Part shown: positions 40,716-50,087 of the stretch, piece by piece | Position numbering within the stretch: the stretch's first letter is position 1 | Layout: every line of letters begins with the position of its first letter | Source: Escherichia hormaechei_A | GTDB lineage: Bacteria > Pseudomonadota > Gammaproteobacteria > Enterobacterales > Enterobacteriaceae | Assembly (NCBI GenBank): GCA_042434945.1 | Contig: CP170191.1 | Coordinates: 3,224,001-3,288,000, forward strand | Direction of reading: 5' to 3' | DNA length: 64,000 nt | Program-made: the position numbers and the translations under genes | The notes under the pieces: model-generated | The model's input: the letters and a program-made list of their open reading frames with translations, nothing else | Databases searched by the model: none | Told to the model about the DNA's origin: nothing

Positions 40716-40745
40716 GCCCGGTGGCGCTTCGCTTACCGGGCCTAC
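40716..40745. repeat. REP element after barA (cccggtggcg type)
   Basis: GCCCGGTGGCGCTTCGCTTA, then CCGGGCCTAC, is a single palindromic unit of the Enterobacter-like type, between the convergent barA and garK genes. Confidence 0.8.
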
Positions 40746-40758
40746 AGGAGCACGAACG

Positions 40759-41904
40759 TTAACGCGACATCCCCTGCCCCATCTTTATCACCGCCGCAAT
40801 ATTCCTTGCGGCCAACTGTACATTCTGTTGCGCATTTTCCAGCGCATCCTCCAGCGAGCAGATGGTGTAAATCACGCTGAATACGGCATCCAGTCCATGC
40901 TCATGCACCACGCCAACATCCGCCGTCAGGCTGCCGGCAATGCCGATAACTGGCTTGTTATAGCGTTTCGCGACTCTCGCCACGCCAACGGGCACTTTAC
41001 CGTGGATCGTCTGGCTGTCGATACGCCCTTCGCCCGTGATCACCAGATCGGCGTCCGCGACCTGTTCATCAAGATGCAGGGCATCGGTGACAATCTCAAT
41101 CCCCTGACGGAGCTGTGCGCCGCAAAATGCATACAGCGCCGCCCCCATTCCGCCAGCCGCACCGCCGCCCGCCAGGTTTAAGACGTCAATATCCAGATCC
41201 CGGGCGATAATTTTTGCGTAATGCGCCAGCGCGTTGTCCAGCGTCCTGACCATCTCCGGCGTCGCCCCTTTCTGCGGACCAAATACCGCAGAAGCGCCAG
41301 CTTCGCCGATCAGGGGGTTGGTCACATCGCAGGCCACTTCAATTCGACAGTCTGCCAGCCGCTTATCCAGCCCGCTAAGATCGATATGCGCAAGGCTTGC
41401 CAGTTCGCCGCCGCCCGGCCCTACGGGCTGCGCTTTCGCATCCAGCAGTTTTACGCCCAGCGCCTGCACCATGCCTGCGCCACCGTCATTGGTCGCGCTG
41501 CCTCCAATGCCAATAATGATATGCTTAACGCCCGCATCCAGCGCATGACGGATCAGTTCCCCGGTTCCCCAGGAGGTGGTGATTAACGGGTTACGCTTTG
41601 CGGGAGCAACAAGCTCCAGACCGCTCGCTGCCGCCATCTCAATAAAGGCGCTTTTCCCGTCTCCGGATAACCCGAAAAACCCTTCCACGCGTTCACCCAA
41701 AGGCCCGGTAACGGGAACATGGACAAGACGCCCATGCGTGGCTGCCACCATCGCTTCCACCGTCCCTTCGCCACCATCGGCAACCGGTAATTTGACATAG
41801 TCCGCTGACGGGAAAATGTCGCGAAAACCGACCTCTATCGCTGTCGCCACCTCCAGCGCGCTCAAGCTTTCCTTATACGAGTCCGGAGCGATAACAATTT
41901 TCAT
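40759..41904 (-). CDS. garK: Glycerate 2-kinase GarK
   Basis: This 381-residue kinase phosphorylates D-glycerate to 2-phosphoglycerate, the last step of D-glucarate/galactarate breakdown. The N-terminus MKIVIAPDSYKESLSALEVA, KLPVADGGEGTVEAM, GIGGSATNDGGAGMVQALG and LVITGEGRIDSQT are family signatures. It lies 77 bases downstream of gudD on the same strand, so it forms gudP-gudX-gudD-garK here, unlike E. coli K-12 where garK is with garPLR. The intact reading contrasts with the broken gud genes. Confidence 0.93.
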   Translation of the reverse strand: MKIVIAPDSYKESLSALEVATAIEVGFRDIFPSADYVKLPVADGGEGTVEAMVAATHGRLVHVPVTGPLGERVEGFFGLSGDGKSAFIEMAAASGLELVAPAKRNPLITTSWGTGELIRHALDAGVKHIIIGIGGSATNDGGAGMVQALGVKLLDAKAQPVGPGGGELASLAHIDLSGLDKRLADCRIEVACDVTNPLIGEAGASAVFGPQKGATPEMVRTLDNALAHYAKIIARDLDIDVLNLAGGGAAGGMGAALYAFCGAQLRQGIEIVTDALHLDEQVADADLVITGEGRIDSQTIHGKVPVGVARVAKRYNKPVIGIAGSLTADVGVVHEHGLDAVFSVIYTICSLEDALENAQQNVQLAARNIAAVIKMGQGMSR

Positions 41905-41950
41905 AAGCCATCCTTACGCATGTTAGTTACGTTAAGCATACACCACGTAA

Positions 41951-41974
41951 GGGACCACTCATGGGAGCGGTCCC
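41951..41974 (-). promoter_or_regulatory. Intercistronic hairpin gudD-garK
   Basis: GGGACC and GGTCCC pair across a 12-base loop in the 77-base gap. There is no T-run, so it probably does not end transcription and may protect the upstream message. Confidence 0.4.
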
Positions 41975-41981
41975 AATGCGC

Positions 41982-43326
41982 TTATCGTACCATGCACGGA
42001 CGTTTATTGTCGAATGTCCACTCTGGGATCAGGTATTGCATCGCCAGCGCGTCATCACGCGCCCCCAGGCCGTGTTTCTGGTACAGCTCATGCGCTTTCA
42101 TGACCTGGTCCATATCCAGCTCTACGCCCAGACCCGGCGTAGCAGGAACCTGTACCATACCGCCTTTGATTTCAAACGGCTGTTTGGTCAGGCGCTGGTT
42201 GCCTTCCTGCCAAATCCAGTGCGTATCAATAGCAGTAATTTTACCCGGTGCAGCGGCGGCAACATGGGTAAACATCGCCAGGGAAATATCGAAGTGTTGT
42301 TAGAGTGTGAACCCCCAGGTCAGGCCAAATTCATGGCACTTTTGCGCCACACGTACCGAACCTTGCATTGTCCAGAAATGCGGATCCGCCAGCGGGATAT
42401 CAACGGATTGCAGGGGAGAGCGTATGGCCCATTTGCCGCCAGTCGGTGGCGATCATATTGGTTGCAGTCGGTAGACCTGTCCGCGCGACGGACTCTGCCA
42501 TCACTTCACGCCCGGAGAAACCTTGCTCCGCACCACACGGATCTTCTGCATAAGCCAGCGAACCTTTCAGGTATTTACCGATTTTAATCGCTTCGTTCAG
42601 CGACCAGGCACCGTTAGGATCGAGCGTAATACGCGCCTGCGGGAAGCGTTGCGCCAGTGCCACAATAGACTCGGCCTCTTCTTCCCCGGCCAGTACACCG
42701 CCCTTCAGTTTGAAATCGTTGAAGCCATATTTTTCATATGCCGCTTCCGCCAGGCGCACCACCCGCATCCGGCGTCATCGCTTCTTCATGACGCAGGCGA
42801 TACCAGTCGCATGAGTCATCCGGCTGGCTTTGATACGGCAGCGGCGTGGCTTTGCGATTACCGACGAAGAACAGATAACCGAGCATTTCGACTTCGCTAC
42901 GCTGTTGACCATCGCCCAGCAGCGATGCCACGTTTACCCCCAGATGCTGCCCCAGCAGATCCAGCATTGCCGCTTCTATCCCGGTAACTACATGAATAGT
43001 GGTACGTAGGTCAAATGTCTGCAAACCGCGCCCACCAGCATCACGATCGGCAAAGTATTACGCACCAGCGTCAGAACGGTTTTTGTATTCACCCAGCGTT
43101 TTACCTACCACCAGCGGAATCGCATCTTCCCAGCGTTTTACGGATTTTCTCGCCGCCGGGGAATTTCCCCTACGCCAGTGTGACCAGAATTATCTTTGAT
43201 AATCACAATATTACGCGTAAAGAACGGTGCGTGTGCACCACTCAGATTCATCAGCATACTGTCATGACCCGCCACCGGGATAACCTGCATTTCAGTAACA
43301 ACAGGCGTCGTAAATTGAGAACTCAT
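41982..43326 (-). pseudogene. gudD: gudD D-glucarate dehydratase, multiply frameshifted
   Basis: This is an enolase-superfamily enzyme that dehydrates D-glucarate to 5-dehydro-4-deoxyglucarate. The start MSSQFTTPVVTEMQVIPVAG at 43326 and the end FDNKRPCMVR are both present. Catalytic pieces FNDFKLKGGVLAGEEEA and ARITLDPNGAWSLNEAI are intact. The frame is broken by at least six single-base changes (near 43157, 43135, 43055, 42770, 42475, 42410 and 42298), total length only four bases above the 446-codon gene. The C-terminal part differs slightly from K-12 (PEWTF, ELDMDQ). No full enzyme is encoded as written. Confidence 0.85.
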
Positions 43327-43346
43327 ATTTATGTCCTTTTTCAGAA

Positions 43347-44685
43347 TCAATGACGGCCGAAAACGGGACGTTTACGGTCAAAGGTCCAGCCGGGGATCAG
43401 GTACTGCATCGGACCTGCGTCGTTACGCGCACCGCCAGGCAGACGTTTATAGGCCTCATGTGCCTTTTGTACCTGTTCCCAGTCCAGTTCCACGCCCAGA
43501 CCGGGCGCATCAGGAACGGCAATTTTTCCGTTTTTAATCTCCAGCGGATTTTGGGTCAGGCGACAATCGCCCTCCTGCCAAATCCAGTGGGTATCGATAG
43601 CGGTAGGATTACCCGGTGCCGCCGCGCCCACATGGGTAAACATCGCCAGAGAGATATCGAAATGGTTATTAGAATGGCAGCCCCAGGTCAGCCCCCAGTC
43701 GTCGCAAAGCTGCGCCACACGGACTGCACCGGAAAGCGTCCAGAAGTGCGGATCGGCAAGTGGAATATCTACCGCATTGAGCATCACCGCATGACCCCAT
43801 TTCGCGCCAGTTGGTGGCGATCATGTTAGTCGCGACGGCAAGCCGGTCGCCCGTCGAAATTCCGCCATCACTTCACGTCCGGAGAAGCCCTGTTCTGCGC
43901 CGCATGGATCTTCGGCATAGGTAAGAACATCATTCAGCCCTTTGCATAAAGAAATGGCTTCATCAAGCAGCCATGCACCGTTGGATCAGCGGTAATCCGC
44001 GCATCCGGGAAGCGTTTCTTCAATGCACGAACAGTGTCGATTTCTTGCTCGCCAGGTAACACGCCGCCCTTAAGTTTGAAATCTTTAAAGCCGTAGCGAT
44101 CCTGTGAGGCTTCCGCCAGACGCACAACGGCTTCGCTGTTCATTGCTTTCTGATGCCGCAACTGATACCACTCATGGTTGCCCGGCGTATTTTCCACATA
44201 AGGAAGATCGGTTTTGGTCGATCACCGATATAAAACAGATAACCGAGGACGGTAATAGCCTCGCGTTGCTTGCCTGGCCCTAACAGTTCGCAGACCGGAA
44301 CATTCAGCGCCTTACCTAGCAGGTCAAGCAAAGCGGCTTCCAGCGCCGCCACGGCGTTAACGCGTAATTCAAAGGTCCAGGCACCTTTACCGAAGGTATC
44401 AAAATCGGCGGCCTGATTACCTTTATGCACCTGCTGACCACTTTATTCAGTCGCGCAACTTCCTGGCCCAGAACCATCGGAATAGCATCGACAAGCGTCT
44501 GATAAATCACATCTCCGCCCGGCGCTTCACCAATGCCGGTATGCCCGGCGTTATCGGTGAGTACCACAATATTGCGGGTGAAATATGCGTTATGTGCCCC
44601 ACCAATATTAAGCAACATGCTGTCATGCCCGGCCACCGGAATGACTTTCATATCAGTAATAACAGGGACTGGATTGTGTCGCCAT
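43347..44685 (-). pseudogene. gudX: gudX glucarate dehydratase-related protein, frameshifted
   Basis: This is the paralog of GudD in the same operon. Readable pieces are MATQSSP then VITDMKVIPVAGHDSMLLNI, the segment around QAADFDTFGKGAWTFEL, YGFKDFKLKGGVLPGEQE, and the C-terminal 146 residues ending RKRPVFGRH. Single-base changes lie near 44668, 44440, 44218, 43982, 43840 and 43800. The total length is two bases short of 446 codons plus stop. It ends 20 bases before gudD. The pieces match E. coli closely. Confidence 0.85.
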
Positions 44686-44686
44686 C

Positions 44687-46035
44687 TTATTGCCCGCAAC
44701 AGGTTTCAACTCGATACGCTTGATATCGCCCACCAGCACCAGGTAGCTCAGTACCGCGATTAAGGCATGAACACCAACATAAATCAGCGCCCCATTAAAC
44801 GAGCCAGTCGTGCCAACGATATAACCAATTGCGATTGGCGTGACGATGCCAGAAATGTTACCGAACATGTTGAACAGGCCACCGGAAAGACCGCTGATCT
44901 CTTTTGGCGCGGTATCTGCCATTACTGCCCAACCCAGCGCCCCGATGCCCTTACCGAAGAAGGCCAGCGCCATAAAGCCGATGATCATCCACTCAACGTT
45001 GACGTAGTTGCAGAACACCATCACCATCGACAGCAACATGCCCATTACGATCGGTGTTTTACGCGCAATGTTCAGCGATCCCGTGCGGCGCATCAGCCAG
45101 TCGGAATAATCCCACCCAGCACACCGCCGATAAAACCGCAAACCGCCGGAACGGAAGCCACAAGGCCCGCTTTCAGAATCGACATCCCGCGTGCCTGCAC
45201 CAGATAAACCGGGAACCATGTAATAAAGAAGTAAGTCAGGGCGTTGATACAGTACTGACCGATATAAACGCCGATCATCATCCGTGACCCTAGCAGCTGT
45301 TTGATCTGCCCCCACTTCACGCTGAACGGCACTTTAACTTTGGTGTTTTGCTGATCCATATTGATCAGCGCACCACCCGCGGCGATGTACTCCAGCTCTT
45401 TCTTATTTACCCCCGGATGTTGATTTGGCTCGTGGATGACTTTCAACCAGATAAAGCTGATGACAATCCCCAGACCGCCCATAAAGAAGAAGACGTGTGA
45501 CAGCCCACTTCATGCGTCAGCAGCCCATAATCGGCGCGAAGATCACCGTTGCGAAGTATTGAGCGGAGTTAAAATCGACACCGCCGTTCCCCTTTCCTGC
45601 GCCGGAAACCAGGCCGCAACAATGCGACTGTTGCCGGGGAAAGATGGCGCTTCAGCAAGCGCCGACCAGGAAGCGCAGCGTAAACAGGGCAACGATAATG
45701 CCGAATCCACTAAAGATATCGACGAAGCCTTGCAGCAAGGTAAACATCGACCAGATAAAGATCGACCAGAAGTAGACGCGTTTTGAACCAAAACGGTCCA
45801 GCAACCAGCCGCCAGGGATTTGGCCGATTACGTAGGCCCATGAAAATGCGGAGAAAACATAACCCATACCTACCGGATCAAGTCCGATGTCCTTTGCCAT
45901 CTCAGAGCCGGCAATGGATAACGTGGCACGGTCGCCGTAGTTGAAAGAGGTGACGATAAACAGCATCACCACTATCCAGTAGCGGGCGTTGGTGCGCTTC
46001 TCAGCGCTGCTCGCCGCGTGGCTTAATGTACTCAT
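44687..46035 (-). pseudogene. gudP: gudP glucarate transporter, frameshifted
   Basis: This MFS anion:cation symporter takes up D-glucarate/galactarate and heads the gud operon. The N-terminal 125 residues (MSTLSHAASSAEKRTNARYW to RFLVG) are intact. The frame then breaks near 45660, 45553, 45505, 45115 and just before the stop, where one missing G carries the frame past the end into gudX. Readable later pieces include FGKGIGALGWAVMADTAPKE. Length 1349 bases compares with 1353 in E. coli, so the change is a scatter of single-base indels and not a deletion. Confidence 0.85.
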
Positions 46036-46343
46036 TGTTGCACTCCTGAAACATAGCTTTCGCCTGGTTCATTCTGTACAGCACCTGTAGGGTAATCAGA
46101 ATGAGAGATTTGTGTTTGGTTTTGGTACGGCCAGAAGCCGTTTTATAGTGACGGGAAAAGTATATGAAGGAGTGCCTCTTCACCTCACCGTGCAAAAACA
46201 CAGTATTGAAGGGCGTGAGGGAGGTTGTTTAGGGCATAAGCCCAGAGGAGTGGAAGGTGGTTCACGGAAATGGCGTTTGGGGCGGGGTGTAATGCCGGGT
46301 GGCGGCTACGCCTGACCCGGCCTGGCGTTTGTATAGTACAGGG
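46036..46343. promoter_or_regulatory. gudP upstream region
   Basis: This 308-base gap lies between gudP and yqcA, both on the - strand. It must hold the gudP promoter; in E. coli the activator CdaR acts there. GC-rich, purine-rich sequence from 46200 to 46290 has no recognisable gene. A REP element fills its right end. Confidence 0.45.
46294..46326. repeat. REP-like element after yqcA
   Basis: GCCGGGTGGCGGCTACGCCT, then GACCCGGCCTGGC, is a palindromic unit close to the Enterobacter-like REP at 15287. It lies directly downstream of yqcA. Confidence 0.7.
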
Positions 46344-46793
46344 TTAGTTCAGGAGCGTTGCCCAGTGTTCAACCCAGGGATTTGACTCGCTTTCTGGCTC
46401 AGGGTGTTCACCCGCATCAATCAGCAACATCTCTCCGACGCGCTGAGCGCTCTGTTCCTGCAACAGCGCGTCGAACTGCTTACCGCCACCGCAGAAATTG
46501 GCGTAAGAGCTATCGCCGAGGGCGATGATGCCATAGTGAACATCTGGCTGATAGCCAAGCTGGTCTTTAATGCCCTGGAAAAGCGGGACGATGCTGTCCG
46601 GCAGATCGCCCTGCCCGGTGGTGGAGGTCACCACCAGAATGTATTTATCTTTATACTTTTCCCAGTCCGCCAGCTCCGGATCTTCATAGACCGTTGCTTT
46701 ATGGCCCCGGTTTAAGAGGATTGCTTCCGCTTCCTCCGCCACCAGCAGCGAGTTGCCGTACATCGTGCCGACAAAAATGCCTACTTCAGCCAT
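46344..46793 (-). CDS. yqcA: Flavodoxin-like protein YqcA
   Basis: This 149-residue short-chain flavodoxin, related to MioC, binds FMN. The phosphate loop is GTMYGNSLLVAEEAE (residues 9-23) and the flavin-side loops are TSTTGQGDLPDS and LGDSSYANFCGGGKQFD. It differs from E. coli K-12 at many positions, so it belongs to a diverged block. It follows truC by 15 bases. The redox partner is not known. Confidence 0.93.
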   Translation of the reverse strand: MAEVGIFVGTMYGNSLLVAEEAEAILLNRGHKATVYEDPELADWEKYKDKYILVVTSTTGQGDLPDSIVPLFQGIKDQLGYQPDVHYGIIALGDSSYANFCGGGKQFDALLQEQSAQRVGEMLLIDAGEHPEPESESNPWVEHWATLLN

Positions 46794-46808
46794 GCTTTGC
46801 TCCCGTAA

Positions 46809-47591
46809 TTATTGCGCTTGCTGTTCATCCTGAACGTTGCCTGCGGCAAACTCAACCCTTTCATTTTCAGGAAGCAGACCGCGCCAGCCAAATTGTGATA
46901 ACGCCTGCATCCAGGTGTCGTCCAGGCCCGCGTGAATAGTCAGCGGCTCGCCAGTAAAAGGATGCGTCAATGACAACTGACTGGCATGTAGCATTAACCG
47001 CTGGAGGCCAAAATGCTCAGCACCGCTGCGATTCTGGCGTAAATCGCCATGTTTGCTATCGCCAATAATCGGATGACGCAAATGGGCAAGATGTCGGCGA
47101 AGCTGATGTTTGCGTCCGGTTTTCGGCTCCAGTTCCACCAGGCCGTAGCGCGTGGTCGGGTAACGTCCGGTCGCTACCGGCATTTCTACGGTCGCCAGAC
47201 CGCGATAATGCGTCACTGCTGGCTGCGGGCCTTTATCTTCGCGGGCAAATTTATCAGCGATTTTGTCCAGTTCTTCCACCAGTGGATAATCCAGCACCGC
47301 TTCTTCCATCAACCAGCCGCGCACAATTGCATGGTAACGTTTCTGGATTTGGTGCTGTTCAAACTGTTGTGCCAGCAGCCGTCCGGCCTCGCTGGATAAT
47401 CCCATCAACAACACACCAGAAGTGGGTCGGTCCAGACGATGAGCAGTAAAAACATGCTGGCCTATCTGGTCACGCACGGTTTGCATGACCACTACTTTCT
47501 CGTCGCGATCCAGCCAGCTGCGGTGAACCAGCCAGCCGGAGGGTTTATTTACCGCAACCAGCCATTCATCCTGATAGAGTATTTCCAGCAT
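46809..47591 (-). CDS. truC: tRNA pseudouridine(65) synthase TruC
   Basis: This RluA-family enzyme of 260 residues makes pseudouridine 65 in tRNAs. The catalytic Asp is in AHRLDRPTSGVLLMGLS (about residue 54). Residues 1 to about 247 match E. coli, but the last dozen (EFAAGNVQDEQQAQ) do not, so a block junction lies near 46850. The start shares one base with the yqcC stop. Confidence 0.96.
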   Translation of the reverse strand: MLEILYQDEWLVAVNKPSGWLVHRSWLDRDEKVVVMQTVRDQIGQHVFTAHRLDRPTSGVLLMGLSSEAGRLLAQQFEQHQIQKRYHAIVRGWLMEEAVLDYPLVEELDKIADKFAREDKGPQPAVTHYRGLATVEMPVATGRYPTTRYGLVELEPKTGRKHQLRRHLAHLRHPIIGDSKHGDLRQNRSGAEHFGLQRLMLHASQLSLTHPFTGEPLTIHAGLDDTWMQALSQFGWRGLLPENERVEFAAGNVQDEQQAQ

Positions 47592-47920
47592 TAGCTCGCA
47601 TCATCCGCAAAAAGAGCATCCAGTTTTTCCAGCTCAGCCAGAATAAGCGCGCGTTGCGGATGGTCCGTCGCCAGCGCCATTTCATAATAGGGTGCAACGG
47701 CAAAAGCGCCCGGTAACGGCTGTTTGTTATCTAACAAATCGTGCATTCGCGGGATCAGCACCCACTGCAACCACTCCAGTGGTTCCATGGTGTCCATAAA
47801 GAACGGTTGGGTACTATTAAATTGATGCGGCTGGGGTTCATCGTTTCGCCAGTGCTGATGTTCACGCAGTAACGCTTCAAGCGCCTGCAACTGGAGACGA
47901 ACGCGGTCATGAGTGGTCAT
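47591..47920 (-). CDS. yqcC: YqcC family protein (DUF446)
   Basis: This 109-residue helical cytosolic protein is conserved in gammaproteobacteria next to truC. The pattern QPFFMDTMEPLEWLQWVLIP and PGAFAVAPYYEMAL mark the family. It overlaps truC by one base and lies downstream of the csrB terminator. The function is not known. Confidence 0.93.
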   Translation of the reverse strand: MTTHDRVRLQLQALEALLREHQHWRNDEPQPHQFNSTQPFFMDTMEPLEWLQWVLIPRMHDLLDNKQPLPGAFAVAPYYEMALATDHPQRALILAELEKLDALFADDAS

Positions 47921-47965
47921 AAAGCAACCTCAATAAGAAAAACTGCCGCGAAGGATAGCAGGAAT

Positions 47966-48308
47966 AAAAAAAGGGAGCACTGTATTCACAGCGCTCCCGG
48001 TTCGTTTCGCAGCATTCCAGCTACTTTTGTTGCTCCCTGCTCATCCTTGACAACTTTTCCTCTGGCCTTGCGGCCAATCGTTCATCCTGAACTATTGCTT
48101 CCTGCTCACACCACCCCGATGTGATACTTCATCCTGAAGTGTCCCTGGCCTTCCTGACCCACCGAATCATCCTGACCGGTTCTCATTCTCCATCCTGGAG
48201 GTGTCCTTTAACGCGTCCTGCGTCATCCTCTTCGCTTCATCCTGACGTGTCCCTGGTAAGAAACGCCATCATCCTGATGTTCGTTTCTCGTGTCGGCATC
48301 CTGTCGAC
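47966..48308 (-). ncRNA. csrB: CsrB regulatory RNA
   Basis: This RNA sequesters the translational regulator CsrA. Read on the - strand, from GTCGACAGGATG at 48308, it contains about 20 GGA motifs, many as CAGGATG in hairpin loops. It ends in the terminator GGGAGCGCTGTGAATACAGT, then GCTCCC and seven T at 47966-47972. It lies between syd and yqcC as in E. coli. It is about 343 bases, compared with 369 in E. coli. The 3' two-thirds match E. coli; the 5' 70 bases differ, so it is a hybrid with its junction near 48235. Confidence 0.95.
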
Positions 48309-48481
48309 ACAGATAGAATCCGCTATTCTGCTTCGTCTTACAACCCACCTTGTAAGCAATGTAAGCCAGGCGAAACGGGGGATTTCCTTTCTGAAAAACA
48401 CTAACATGTTGAAAGAAAAGTTAATATTAATCTGAAATTCCTAAGGCAACGCTAACTGTTTCGGCGATGTCTCACAGAGCG

Positions 48482-48499
48482 TGTAAGAGATCTCTCACA
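48482..48499. promoter_or_regulatory. UvrY (SirA/GacA-type) box upstream of csrB
   Basis: TGTAAGAGATCTCTCACA is an 18-base dyad with one mismatch and fits the known UvrY/SirA/GacA site. Its centre is about 183 bases upstream of the csrB start, close to the position known in E. coli. Through it, BarA (37.9 kb) would control csrB. Confidence 0.85.
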
Positions 48500-48518
48500 C
48501 GTCCAGTAGCATCATGGA

Positions 48519-49064
48519 TTACAGAAGCGGCTTAATTTGGGTAAGAAAATCCGCAAGTGAAGGCGCGAGAACGTCGCGATTGCGGGTGCCGAGCGTCTCT
48601 TTGATGACCTCGCCAGACAGGTTGCAGACAGAAATGACGTCCAGTTCACTGTCGAGCGTCGCAATAAAAAGAGTCGGAGAGAGCTTAAGGCGTTTTTGCG
48701 TGACCAGGTGACCAATGAGGTTTTCCTGAACGCGTTGCAGATCGTCTTCGCTCCAGGTTTGCAGCAGCGTCAACGGCTGTCCTGCAAAACATGCAGTCAT
48801 ATCCCCGGCAAACTGCGTGGTATAAAATGCATGAAGCGCAGGTTGTATCACAATGTCCATCGCGCGTTCAACCGCATTTACATTCTGCTCGCCCGTGAAC
48901 GGTTTCGGTTGCCAGATAACGTAATCATCCTGCGAAGCGATAATGCACGGTGACGGCACGCCATATAAGTCAGTACTTTGCGGCCACGTCCCCCGCTTTT
49001 CATGCCAGGCATCGCAATAGCGGGTCGTGAAGGACGTCAGGGCATTTGCAGTTTCGATATCCAC
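48519..49064 (-). CDS. syd: SecY-interacting protein Syd
   Basis: This 181-residue cytosolic protein binds SecY and checks translocon assembly. ALTSFTTRYCDAWHEKRGTW at the N-terminus, FTGEQNVNAVERAMDIVIQP and GHLVTQKRLKLSPTLFIAT are conserved. It is clearly diverged from the K-12 sequence in the first half. It is divergent from queF, with 69 bases between. The region to its left holds the UvrY box of csrB. Confidence 0.94.
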   Translation of the reverse strand: MDIETANALTSFTTRYCDAWHEKRGTWPQSTDLYGVPSPCIIASQDDYVIWQPKPFTGEQNVNAVERAMDIVIQPALHAFYTTQFAGDMTACFAGQPLTLLQTWSEDDLQRVQENLIGHLVTQKRLKLSPTLFIATLDSELDVISVCNLSGEVIKETLGTRNRDVLAPSLADFLTQIKPLL

Positions 49065-49133
49065 CGATTTCTCTCTTCTTGTAAGACAGGATAAACTCAG
49101 CCCATAAGTGTACCTGTAAAGTGGCTATGAAAC

Positions 49134-49976
49134 ATGTCTTACGAAAATCATCAGGCGTTAACGGGCTTAACGCTGGGTAAATCGACCGATTACCGCGACA
49201 CCTACGATGCAAGCCTGTTGCAGGGCGTGCCGCGCAGTCTGAACCGCGATCCGCTCGGGCTGCACGCTGACGCGCTGCCGTTTGTCGGCGGCGACATCTG
49301 GACGCTGTACGAACTCTCCTGGCTGAATGCGCGCGGTCTGCCGCAGGTGGCCGTGGGCCACCTCGAGCTGGATTACGCCAGCGTAAACCTGGTCGAATCC
49401 AAGAGCTTTAAGCTCTATCTCAACAGCTTTAACCAGACCAAATTCAACAGCTGGGACGAGGTACAACAGACGCTTGAACGTGATTTAAGCGCGTGCGCGC
49501 AGGGCAACGTAACCGTCTCGTTATACCGTCTGCATGAGCTGGAAGGACAGCCCATTGCCCATTTCCACGGCACCTGCATCGACGATCAGGACATTGAGGT
49601 GGAAAGCTATGAATTTAGCACCGACTACCTGGAAAACGCGGCGGGCGGAAAAGTGGTCAGCGAGACGCTTGTCAGCCACCTGCTGAAATCAAACTGCCTG
49701 ATCACCCATCAACCAGATTGGGGTTCGCTCCAAATTCAGTATCGTGGACGCCAAATTGACAGAGAAAAACTGCTGCGTTACCTGGTCTCATTCCGTCATC
49801 ACAACGAGTTCCACGAACAGTGCGTGGAACGCATCTTTAATGACCTGTTACGCTTCTGCCAGCCAGAAAAATTGAGCGTTTACGCACGTTATACCCGTCG
49901 TGGCGGTCTGGACATTAACCCGTGGCGCAGTAATAGCGATTTTGTCCCATCGACCACAAGACTGGTTCGGCAATAA
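49134..49976 (+). CDS. queF: NADPH-dependent 7-cyano-7-deazaguanine reductase QueF
   Basis: This 280-residue enzyme of two tandem T-folds reduces preQ0 to preQ1 in queuosine synthesis. The NADPH motif is ESKSFKLYLNSFNQTKFN (about residues 90-107). The catalytic Cys and Asp lie in SNCLITHQPDWGS. The N-terminal 180 residues are diverged from K-12, whereas the part from LVSHLLKSN onward matches it, so a junction falls near 49680. It has two residues fewer than E. coli before the junction. Confidence 0.96.
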   Translation: MSYENHQALTGLTLGKSTDYRDTYDASLLQGVPRSLNRDPLGLHADALPFVGGDIWTLYELSWLNARGLPQVAVGHLELDYASVNLVESKSFKLYLNSFNQTKFNSWDEVQQTLERDLSACAQGNVTVSLYRLHELEGQPIAHFHGTCIDDQDIEVESYEFSTDYLENAAGGKVVSETLVSHLLKSNCLITHQPDWGSLQIQYRGRQIDREKLLRYLVSFRHHNEFHEQCVERIFNDLLRFCQPEKLSVYARYTRRGGLDINPWRSNSDFVPSTTRLVRQ

Positions 49977-50087
49977 ATTTTTTCTCAATTTTGCGTGCTG
50001 GATTCACGCAGAAGGTTGTGAAAGGTCATCAGGCAGGGCTATTGTAATCAAAGGGAATGACGATATTCGTCCCATAAGGAGTTTTTC

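Noticed and set aside
41000..41600. Open frames on the + strand opposite garK
   Set aside because: They mirror the third-position GC of garK and have no independent support.
47990..48310. Repeated CATCCTGA units suggesting a CRISPR-like array
   Set aside because: The units are short, irregularly spaced and are the GGA loops of CsrB read on the other strand.
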